This document shows, piece after piece, positions 1 through 3,694 of a DNA stretch of 5,180 nucleotides; the stretch's first letter is position 1; each line of letters opens with the position of its first letter. Origin of the DNA: Candidatus Woesearchaeota archaeon (GTDB lineage Archaea > Nanobdellota > Nanobdellia > Woesearchaeales > SKIA01); NCBI GenBank assembly GCA_007128245.1, contig SKXU01000032.1, positions 1-5,180 of the forward strand, written 5' to 3'. The position numbers were made by a program, and so were the translations under genes. The notes under the pieces were generated by a model. That model ran no database searches. It was given only the letters and a program-made list of their open reading frames with translations, and had not been told where the DNA came from.

Positions 1-86
1 GCACCCTAGCACGCAAAAATGCGTCCGGCGGGAAGACGACAACAAAGTAGTCGCACCCTAGCACGCAAAAATGCGTCCGGCGGGAA
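1..86. repeat. 34-bp perfect direct repeat of the tRNA-Gly 3' end and trailer
   Basis: Positions 1-34 and 53-86 are identical over 34 bp, with an 18-bp spacer between them (52-bp offset). The inner copy contains the 3' strand of the tRNA-Gly acceptor stem, the discriminator base, part of the T arm and about 19 bp of trailer. The outer copy carries the same piece without the rest of a tRNA. Duplicated tRNA 3' ends are the usual footprint of integrase att sites, but no integrase is visible. A local tandem duplication, or an assembly artefact at a sequence edge, is equally possible because the repeat begins exactly at the first base of the window. Confidence 0.9.
63..76 (-). terminator. T5 tract and short palindrome at the tRNA 3' end
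   Basis: Just after the tRNA discriminator, the minus strand reads TTTTTGCGTGC. The five T residues (71-67, with the first following the discriminator A) match the simple oligo-T terminators used by archaeal RNA polymerase. The sequence ACGCA-AAAA-TGCGT (63-76 on plus) is a perfect 5-bp palindrome with a 4-base loop, and it uses the last bases of the acceptor strand. A trailer that ran past the T tract could pair with the mature 3' end. The same element is present in the outer duplicate at 11-24. Confidence 0.45.
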
Positions 87-142
87 TCGAACCCGCAGCT
101 TCGGCTTGGAAGGCCGAGGTGTTACCATTACACCACGGACGC
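72..142 (-). tRNA. tRNA-Gly (anticodon UCC)
   Basis: Read on the minus strand, the acceptor strands GCGTCCG (142-136) and CGGACGC (79-73) pair perfectly over 7 bp. The anticodon arm is TCGGC, loop CTTCCAA, GCCGA, giving anticodon TCC, which reads GGA and, by wobble, GGG glycine codons. The T arm is GCGGG, loop TTCGATT, CCCGC, with the conserved TTCGA. The D arm contains TAATGGTAA. The discriminator is A at position 72, and CCA is not encoded. No intron is seen. GGA is a heavily used glycine codon in the neighbouring ftsZ and nreA genes, so this is likely a major glycine isoacceptor. Confidence 0.97.
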
Positions 143-149
143 GCTTTCT

Positions 150-193
150 TGTCCGTGAGACATTGTTGCTTGCGTAACAACACGCCACGGACA
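150..193 (-). other. Foldable leader upstream of tRNA-Gly (nested inverted repeat)
   Basis: TGTCCGTG (150-157) and CACGGACA (186-193) form a perfect 8-bp outer stem. Inside it, TTGTT (163-167) pairs with AACAA (176-180), extended by a G-T and a C-G pair around a 4-base loop. In the minus-strand transcript this would be a roughly 44-nt two-part hairpin ending 7 nt before the tRNA. The segment on plus at 183-194 matches the complement of the tRNA 5' end (131-142) at 10 of 12 positions, including eight in a row. The leader copy of CACGGAC could therefore pair either with its own arm or with the tRNA 5' strand. Whether it is transcribed is inferred from the upstream TATA-like box. Confidence 0.5.
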
Positions 194-220
194 CGTGTGA
201 AGATGGCTAAACACAGGCGC

Positions 221-232
221 TTTATAAATTTG
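221..232 (-). promoter_or_regulatory. Candidate BRE/TATA for tRNA-Gly
   Basis: On the minus strand CAAA (232-229) is followed by TTTATAAA (228-221), a good archaeal BRE/TATA combination. Transcription would start near 196-199, giving a leader of about 55 nt that contains the hairpin at 150-193. No better TATA box lies closer to the tRNA. The box is itself palindromic, so direction rests on the A-rich BRE, which is present only on the minus-strand side. Confidence 0.45.
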
Positions 233-244
233 TCTTTGTGAGGA

Positions 245-272
245 GAGGGCGCACAGAAGACGCACAGCCCTC
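245..272. repeat. GC-rich inverted repeat GAGGGC-N16-GCCCTC
   Basis: GAGGGC (245-250) and GCCCTC (267-272) form a perfect 6-bp inverted repeat in a locally GC-rich island (about 241-300) between AT-rich promoter segments. The 16-base loop contains GCACA twice. No ORF here looks coding. It could be part of a small RNA or a protein-binding site; the sequence does not decide, and no dedicated promoter is clear. Confidence 0.35.
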
Positions 273-325
273 CGCGCACGCGTAAAGCGACATCTAAGCG
301 AAAACACACTAAAAAACAAAACCTT

Positions 326-360
326 TTTTCATTTTTGAAAACTATTTTCATAAGTGAAAA
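326..360 (+). promoter_or_regulatory. Tandem operator candidates, two TTTTCA-N4-TGAAAA dyads
   Basis: TTTTCA-TTTT-TGAAAA occupies 326-341 and TTTTCA-TAAG-TGAAAA occupies 345-360. Both have identical 6-bp arms and a 4-bp spacer, and they start 19 bp apart, a little under two helical turns. The right arm of the second site runs into the A-rich BRE in front of the TATA box at 362-369. The placement suits repression by blocking TFB/TBP, or activation by recruitment just upstream. Because the gene that follows encodes a winged-helix protein, autoregulation is the simplest inference. A caveat is that T- and A-rich arms arise by chance more easily than mixed ones. Confidence 0.6.
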
Positions 361-369
361 ATTTATATA
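357..369 (+). promoter_or_regulatory. BRE and consensus TATA box of the wHTH gene
   Basis: AAAAA (357-361) followed by TTTATATA (362-369) matches the archaeal BRE/TATA consensus. The box centre is about 28 bp upstream of the ATG at 394, which places the transcription start at or within a few bases of the start codon. The mRNA is therefore probably leaderless, consistent with the absence of any GGAGG-like site before the ATG. Confidence 0.75.
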
Positions 370-393
370 CAGCCGCCACAAACACCATAAACA

Positions 394-930
394 ATGACTG
401 GAGTCGAGACCCTCAAAACACTCTTTGACGAAAAAAAGATCCGAGTGCTCCAAGTCTTCATCCAGAAACCACAAGAGGAATTTACCCTTAAAGAAGTCGT
501 CAAAAAGAGCAAAGTGCCCCTAGCCACAGGACACAGAATCATGAAATTTCTCCTCGAACAAGAGATCGTGAAGATGCAAAAAGTAAAGCACCTTACCATC
601 TATAGATTGGCACAAAACGACACCTCGCAATTCCTCGCAAGACTCCTCTATGAGAAACCTGCTCCAATCGCCAAATTCGTGGATCTCATAAGCTCTATTG
701 CTGGAATCGAACAAGTCATTATGCATGGAAAAGAAACCGAATCACGAGCCAATATCGTCATCACCGGACAAGGCATAAACAAAGATCAAATCAACGCCTC
801 AGTGGCGCAAATACGGGAAGATCTCAACTTCACCATCAACCATTTAATCCTAGAACCAGAACAGTTTGAAATGCTTGAGTCGATGGGGCAGTTTTCAGGG
901 TCAAAAACAGTCATCTTCCCACAACAATAG
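394..930 (+). CDS. Winged-helix regulator with a degenerate nucleotidyltransferase-like C-terminus
   Basis: This 178-residue protein has two visible parts. Residues about 8-75 form a winged helix-turn-helix: FTLKEVVKKSKVP, then ATGHRIMKFLLEQEIV as the likely recognition helix and following helix, then a wing ending in YRLA. Residues about 90-178 have the layout of the MNT-type nucleotidyltransferase fold that is fused to wHTH domains in many archaeal regulators: a strand IEQVIMHGK where catalytic members have a GS motif, a strand ANIVI where they have the DxD motif, and a tail like theirs (INHLILEPEQFEML followed by KTVIF). The GS serine and both catalytic aspartates are absent, so it should be a binding or structural domain rather than an enzyme. 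That fold assignment is my inference from pattern. The start is fixed by the leaderless promoter. Two dyads overlap its promoter, suggesting autoregulation, and ftsZ lies 253 bp downstream on the same strand. No cysteine cluster, membrane segment or signal peptide is present. Confidence 0.85.
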   Translation: MTGVETLKTLFDEKKIRVLQVFIQKPQEEFTLKEVVKKSKVPLATGHRIMKFLLEQEIVKMQKVKHLTIYRLAQNDTSQFLARLLYEKPAPIAKFVDLISSIAGIEQVIMHGKETESRANIVITGQGINKDQINASVAQIREDLNFTINHLILEPEQFEMLESMGQFSGSKTVIFPQQ

Positions 931-952
931 GTGGAAATATATTCTACAGTTA

Positions 953-968
953 CTAAATACTTATAAAT
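953..968 (+). promoter_or_regulatory. TATA-like box after the wHTH gene
   Basis: CTAAATAC (953-960) followed by TTATAAAT (961-968) resembles a BRE/TATA pair. It would start a transcript near 988-992, just before the run of short stem-loops at 994-1072. That transcript could be a separate small RNA or a long (about 195-nt) leader for ftsZ. A downstream T-rich stretch (971-983) could equally be the terminator of the wHTH gene. Confidence 0.35.
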
Positions 969-984
969 TACTTTATCACTTTTG

Positions 985-1126
985 ACAACTAGGGTGGTTA
1001 CAAACCAACCACGTTACCTACAGGCACCAGGTGGGCTGGTCTGATTGGCAACGAAGCTCCTCGCTCAAGCGATACGCACATGAACGAGAGAGCACTCAGA
1101 TATAAATGTGCTCGTAGCGCAAGCTC
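985..1126 (+). other. Structured intergenic region upstream of ftsZ, possible leader or small RNA
   Basis: No convincing protein is encoded here. Consecutive short hairpins are visible: GTGGTT (994-999) with AACCAC (1007-1012) around a 7-base loop; ACCAG (1026-1030) with CTGGT (1036-1040); TCGC (1061-1064) with GCGA (1069-1072) around TCAA; GAGCAC (1090-1095) with GTGCTC (1108-1113); and AGC (1116-1118) with GCT (1123-1125) around a GCAA tetraloop. The segment is more GC-rich than its AT-rich left flank. I do not recognise a tRNA, SRP RNA, RNase P RNA, or C/D-box pair. The stems are symmetric, so the strand is uncertain; plus is assigned because a TATA-like box precedes it and ftsZ follows. 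Confidence 0.3.
1090..1113 (+). promoter_or_regulatory. ftsZ promoter candidate, TATA box inside a GAGCAC/GTGCTC dyad
   Basis: ATATAAAT (1100-1107) is a TATA-like box that would start transcription near 1130 and give a 5' UTR of about 50 nt to the ftsZ ATG at 1184. It lies between the arms of a perfect inverted repeat, GAGCAC (1090-1095) and GTGCTC (1108-1113). A dimeric factor bound to both arms would cover the TBP site, so repression of ftsZ is the natural inference. Read in the other direction the box is TTTATAT, so a divergent transcript cannot be excluded. The BRE position is not A-rich on either strand. Confidence 0.45.
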
Positions 1127-1183
1127 TGGCACGCAACAAACAAAAAACAAACCGGAAACAAAAAAACGGGGGAAGACAAAGAA

Positions 1184-2260
1184 ATGGACTTCATAGTGAA
1201 CAACGCTCTGCAAAAAGAACAGAACAACGCAAGCTTCGACGACATCGAAGTGGGACACGCAAACATCAAAGTAATTGGATGTGGTGGCGCAGGAAACAAC
1301 ATGGTTTCATGGCTACACCAAAAAGGCGTCAAAGGCGCAAGTATCGTAGCAACAAACACCGATATGCAGCACCTGAACATGACAGAAGCAGATACAAAGT
1401 TTCTGATCGGAAAAGACGTTACACGCGGACTTGGATGCGGAGGCTTCCCAGACAGAGGAGCAGAAGCAGCACAAGAAAGCATTAACCAAATTAAAGAAAG
1501 TCTCAAAGGCGCAGACATGGTCTTCGTATGCGCAGGAATGGGCGGAGGAACCGGAACCGGATCAGCACCAATCGTTGCAAACGTAGCACGAGAAATGGGC
1601 GCAATCGTTATCGGAACCGTAACTATGCCCTTCAAAATCGAGCGAGCACGTGTCGACAAAGCAGAGTTTGGACTACAACAACTCCGCCAAGTATCAGACA
1701 CGGTCATCGTTATCGATAACAACAGACTTGTACAAATCGCAGGAAACCTGCCAATTCAACAAGCATTCGCAGTAGCAAATGAACTTATAGCAACAATGAT
1801 CAAGGGTATCGTAGAAACCATCGCCGTACCAAGCCTAGTCAACTTAGACTATGCAGACGTCAAAGCCATTATGACTAATGGTGGCGTAGCAGTAATCGGC
1901 GTCGGAGCCTCCGATAGCAGCAACAGAGTGGAAGAAGCAGTAACGGGAGCACTAAGCAACCCCCTTCTTGACATCAGTTACGAAGGAGCAACAGGAGCAA
2001 TTATCCACGTACACGGAGGCGCCGACCTCACCCTTGATGAAATCAGCCGAGTAGGTGAGATGATCACCGACTCAATGGATGAAGAAGCAAACGTCATCTG
2101 GGGAGCACGCATCTCTGAGGACATGAAAGGCAAACTCACCGTGATGACCATCATCACAGGAGTAAAAAGCCCTTGGGTCCTCGGACGGCAAACTCCAAAG
2201 CAACGCGCACACGAGCGCCGAGCAATGAGTGACGAACTCGGAATCGAGATCGTCCACTAG
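1184..2260 (+). CDS. ftsZ: Cell division GTPase FtsZ, FtsZ2-type
   Basis: This 358-residue tubulin-superfamily GTPase polymerises at midcell to form the archaeal division ring. Visible motifs are the nucleotide-binding GCGGAGNN (32-39), a loop resembling T3 with GLGCGG, the tubulin signature GGGTGTGSAP (120-129) and the catalytic T7 loop NLDYADVK (220-227) with both aspartates, D222 and D225. The GTPase site is therefore complete. The segment VIVIDNNRL, the block ANVIWGARI and the ending ITGVKSPWVLG resemble archaeal FtsZ2 rather than FtsZ1, which as I recall has IPN in place of IDN. The N-terminal extension is short (about 27 residues). A short linker leads to the tail ELGIEIVH, which resembles the conserved C-terminal peptide that binds membrane anchors such as SepF. 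A purine stretch, GGGGGAAG (1168-1174), lies about 10 nt before the ATG but is not a classical GGAGG site. The next in-frame Met (residue 40) would cut into the G-loop region, so this start is well supported. Confidence 0.97.
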   Translation: MDFIVNNALQKEQNNASFDDIEVGHANIKVIGCGGAGNNMVSWLHQKGVKGASIVATNTDMQHLNMTEADTKFLIGKDVTRGLGCGGFPDRGAEAAQESINQIKESLKGADMVFVCAGMGGGTGTGSAPIVANVAREMGAIVIGTVTMPFKIERARVDKAEFGLQQLRQVSDTVIVIDNNRLVQIAGNLPIQQAFAVANELIATMIKGIVETIAVPSLVNLDYADVKAIMTNGGVAVIGVGASDSSNRVEEAVTGALSNPLLDISYEGATGAIIHVHGGADLTLDEISRVGEMITDSMDEEANVIWGARISEDMKGKLTVMTIITGVKSPWVLGRQTPKQRAHERRAMSDELGIEIVH

Positions 2261-2333
2261 ACCGAAACACACAACTGTTTCCGGCATACACTTCCTTCGG
2301 GATTTCTGTGCCTCCACTAGTAAAGCCATATCA

Positions 2334-2348
2334 CCCCCCCCAACCCCC
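2334..2348 (+). repeat. C8-AA-C5 homopolymer-rich patch
   Basis: Eight C residues (2334-2341), two A residues and five C residues (2344-2348) lie between the ftsZ stop codon and the terminator hairpin. Nothing coding is seen. Such tracts are prone to slippage and sequencing error. Another C tract (C10) occurs in the next gene. Confidence 0.85.
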
Positions 2349-2381
2349 AACAGCATTATTTGTGGAGGCCAAACTCGGTCT

Positions 2382-2418
2382 CCTCGGCGGCAACGCCGAG
2401 GCCCTTTTCTTTTTTTTT
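2382..2418 (+). terminator. Hairpin plus T-tract terminator after ftsZ
   Basis: CCTCGGCG (2382-2389) and CGCCGAGG (2394-2401) form a perfect 8-bp GC-rich stem closed by a GCAA tetraloop of the GNRA class. CCC and then a nearly continuous T tract (2405-2418, broken by one C) follow. Archaeal termination needs mainly the T tract; the strong hairpin gives the intrinsic-terminator form seen in bacteria and may also stabilise the mRNA 3' end. It ends the ftsZ transcript about 120 nt after the stop codon. Confidence 0.85.
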
Positions 2419-2434
2419 GTCATTTCTCAAAAGT

Positions 2435-2455
2435 ACATACTTGTATGGTGTATGT
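2435..2455 (+). promoter_or_regulatory. ACATAC-N9-GTATGT inverted repeat, possible promoter of the next gene
   Basis: ACATAC (2435-2440) and GTATGT (2450-2455) are perfect 6-bp arms around 9 bases. The area (2429-2460) is rich in TA-step boxes such as TACATAC and could contain the promoter of the next gene, since it is the only AT-rich stretch between the terminator and that ORF. No clear TTTATATA-type box is present, so the exact promoter is not assigned. Confidence 0.3.
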
Positions 2456-2469
2456 GTATCCCTCACATA

Positions 2470-2973
2470 ATGACAACGTTAGCGCATTTACCATATCACA
2501 CCCATAACGGAGGAGGGAGGTATGAAGACATAGGAGCAAAAGTAGCTTTTGTCGCACGCATACCAGACCCAAACCAAATTAGTAGAGCATTCGGCCTTGA
2601 CGATGTTGAGCCAAGCCCCCCCCCCGCAACATACAACCTACAGAATATGAATGCGTTCATCGCTCCAGGCGTAGCACCAGGTCATCTAGGCGCTGAGTCA
2701 GGAACGATCTACTATAAACGATCAGACCGCCACAAAGTACAACTGTGGGGGCAACACCTCCAAAAACTAAAGATAGGCGTTATTCGACTACATACATGCA
2801 ACGAAGGAGACCCAAACACTGAACTTATTGGTGATCTTATGCTCATAGCAGCGCACCTCAACAATAATTACGGAATGAAACCGATTAGGTCCTTACGTAA
2901 CATCATTCAACCACACTATGAAACACTATCCCTAAACGAGCAACAAGTCCTTAAAGCAATAGGAAGAAGATAA
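2470..2973 (+). CDS. Unrecognised protein, start uncertain, possible N-terminal frameshift
   Basis: I do not recognise this family. From the ATG at 2470 it is 167 residues; an in-frame ATG at 2452 is also possible, and the open frame continues to 2308 across the ftsZ terminator, which is implausible as coding. The soluble body from about residue 22 has alternating hydrophobic patterns: VAFVARIPD, a PPP stretch near residue 50, IGVIRLHTC, a helix GDLMLIAAHLNNNYG, and a C-terminal helix LNEQQVLKAIGRR. There is no signal peptide, membrane segment or zinc cluster. The first 17 residues (MTTLAHLPYHTHNGGGR) are encoded partly by a purine-rich ribosome-binding-like stretch, which suggests they may not be real protein. 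A C10 tract interrupts the frame-critical middle. The gene converges on the ThiF-like gene with a 2-bp gap; T-rich sequence just past its stop (2976-2986) could end its transcript. Confidence 0.6.
   Translation: MTTLAHLPYHTHNGGGRYEDIGAKVAFVARIPDPNQISRAFGLDDVEPSPPPATYNLQNMNAFIAPGVAPGHLGAESGTIYYKRSDRHKVQLWGQHLQKLKIGVIRLHTCNEGDPNTELIGDLMLIAAHLNNNYGMKPIRSLRNIIQPHYETLSLNEQQVLKAIGRR
2509..2533 (+). promoter_or_regulatory. Strong Shine-Dalgarno site followed by a 3-codon reading frame
   Basis: GGAGGAGGGAGG (2509-2520) is the best Shine-Dalgarno-like sequence in the window and sits at normal distance from ATG (2522-2524). That ATG opens only ATG AAG ACA TAG, out of frame with the surrounding long ORF. 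Either it is a minimal upstream ORF, or a coincidence of glycine/arginine codons, or the true start of the gene with one base missing before the stop. Confidence 0.5.
2616..2625 (+). repeat. C10 homopolymer inside the unknown gene
   Basis: Ten consecutive C residues encode the end of a serine codon and three prolines near residues 49-52. One base gained or lost would change the reading frame downstream. Such tracts mediate phase variation in some bacteria and are also a frequent sequencing-error site. Here the downstream frame stays open to 2973, so the length shown is the in-frame one. Confidence 0.9.
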
Positions 2974-2975
2974 AA

Positions 2976-3632
2976 TTATTTCTTTTTACCCTTCAAATCT
3001 TGAAATTCTTGTTTGAGCACATCATACACGACTACGCCACGCTTTGGCTTCTCACCAAGCAAGAGCTTGAGGCATTTTGTATACAAAAATCCTGCTGCCA
3101 TGTGCGTTGAGGAAGGAAGCAAACCTTCTGAACGCTCAATCTTAAGATTTTTTACCTGCTCATGCACCGCTTTCTTATCATCTGATGCTGCAACAACTAC
3201 CCGTCCATCACGCACCGCAGCCCACAAACAAGGTATTTCTTTGTCAAAGCAGTACGTGCTGATGACGTCAAACAGCTCATCATTTGCTGAGCAATCAATA
3301 ACCAGGTCGGCCTCGATCAAAAACAACGCATCAGGCGTTACTTCCTCGTTAAACGACTTAACAGTGACGTCAGGATTAATCTTGGACAAGCGTTTCTTCG
3401 CTTGCGTTGCCTTAAATTTAGAGCTGTCCTCAGAAGAAAACAACGAGAGCCGATCCATATCAGCATCCTCCACACGACCCTTCTCCACAAGGCGCACATT
3501 AATTCCTGAGCGCACAAGCAACTCAGCGACCGTGCTTCCAATGCCGCCAAGACCGATAACAGAGACTGTTTTTTGTCTCAACAACGCTGCCTGCTCAGAA
3601 CCGAGTGCTTGTTCAAGATGTGTATATTTCAT
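2976..3632 (-). CDS. E1-like (ThiF/MoeB/HesA-type) adenylyltransferase lacking the catalytic cysteine
   Basis: This 218-residue protein has the ThiF/MoeB Rossmann core: VIGLGGIGS (25-33, GxGGxG), the acidic residue E50 after the second strand, R61 in the DRLSLF segment that matches the family's SNLxRQxLF, K74, INP (85-87) and D113 of VIDCSAND, the metal/ATP aspartate. It should bind ATP and adenylate a C-terminal glycine. It departs from MoeB and ThiF in three ways: no paired CxxC zinc motifs, no cysteine in the crossover region (about 150-175, where GLLPSST stands for the family's cysteine-containing segment), and H5 where the arginine finger of the RYxRQ motif is expected. It is also shorter than MoeB (about 250). 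It may only adenylate, or be a non-catalytic relative. No ubiquitin-like or sulfur-carrier partner is seen nearby. The start codon lies about 30 bp from a TATA box, so the mRNA is likely leaderless. It ends in GKKK. Confidence 0.88.
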   Translation of the reverse strand: MKYTHLEQALGSEQAALLRQKTVSVIGLGGIGSTVAELLVRSGINVRLVEKGRVEDADMDRLSLFSSEDSSKFKATQAKKRLSKINPDVTVKSFNEEVTPDALFLIEADLVIDCSANDELFDVISTYCFDKEIPCLWAAVRDGRVVVAASDDKKAVHEQVKNLKIERSEGLLPSSTHMAAGFLYTKCLKLLLGEKPKRGVVVYDVLKQEFQDLKGKKK

Positions 3633-3657
3633 AGAATACTACGGTAACCAGAGGATG

Positions 3658-3665
3658 TTTAAATA
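3658..3665. promoter_or_regulatory. Shared TATA box of the divergent ThiF-like and nreA genes
   Basis: TTTAAATA (3658-3665) is a TATA box that reads TATTTAAA on the other strand. Its centre is about 30 bp from the minus-strand ATG (3632) and about 33 bp from the nreA ATG (3695), the spacing expected for leaderless or nearly leaderless transcription on both sides. CCAAAG precedes it on the minus strand as a possible BRE, while the plus side has GGATG. No other TATA box exists in the 62-bp interval, so one box apparently serves both genes, perhaps in competition. Confidence 0.6.
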
Positions 3666-3686
3666 CTTTGGTGACGTATCCAAAGT
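3665..3686. promoter_or_regulatory. 22-bp dyad ACTTTGG-N8-CCAAAGT abutting the shared TATA box
   Basis: ACTTTGG (3665-3671) and CCAAAGT (3680-3686) are perfect 7-bp arms around TGACGTAT. The element begins at the last base of the TATA box and ends about 8 bp before the nreA ATG. For nreA it covers the space between TATA and the start site, a typical repressor position. For the ThiF-like gene it lies at the BRE and immediately upstream, a position where binding could either repress or activate. It is a good candidate operator for coordinated or switch-like control of the pair. Confidence 0.55.
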
Positions 3687-3694
3687 GAGAACAC

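Noticed and set aside
1..86. CRISPR array
   Set aside because: Only two copies, the repeat contains a tRNA end, and there is one 18-bp spacer and no cas gene.
58..474. 138-residue minus-strand open frame
   Set aside because: It runs through the tRNA gene, two promoter regions and the start of the wHTH gene; composition does not look like a protein.
985..1080. C/D-box guide RNA, tRNA, SRP RNA or RNase P RNA in the ftsZ upstream spacer
   Set aside because: A CTGA (1041-1044) is present but no paired C box; no cloverleaf and no recognised SRP or RNase P core could be found.
1096..1722. 208-residue minus-strand open frame opposite ftsZ
   Set aside because: It is antisense to conserved FtsZ motifs and is explained as a shadow of ftsZ codon bias.
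2308..2469. Extension of the unknown gene upstream to 2308
   Set aside because: It would translate the C8 tract, the ftsZ terminator hairpin and its T tract (a run of phenylalanines), which is not believable.
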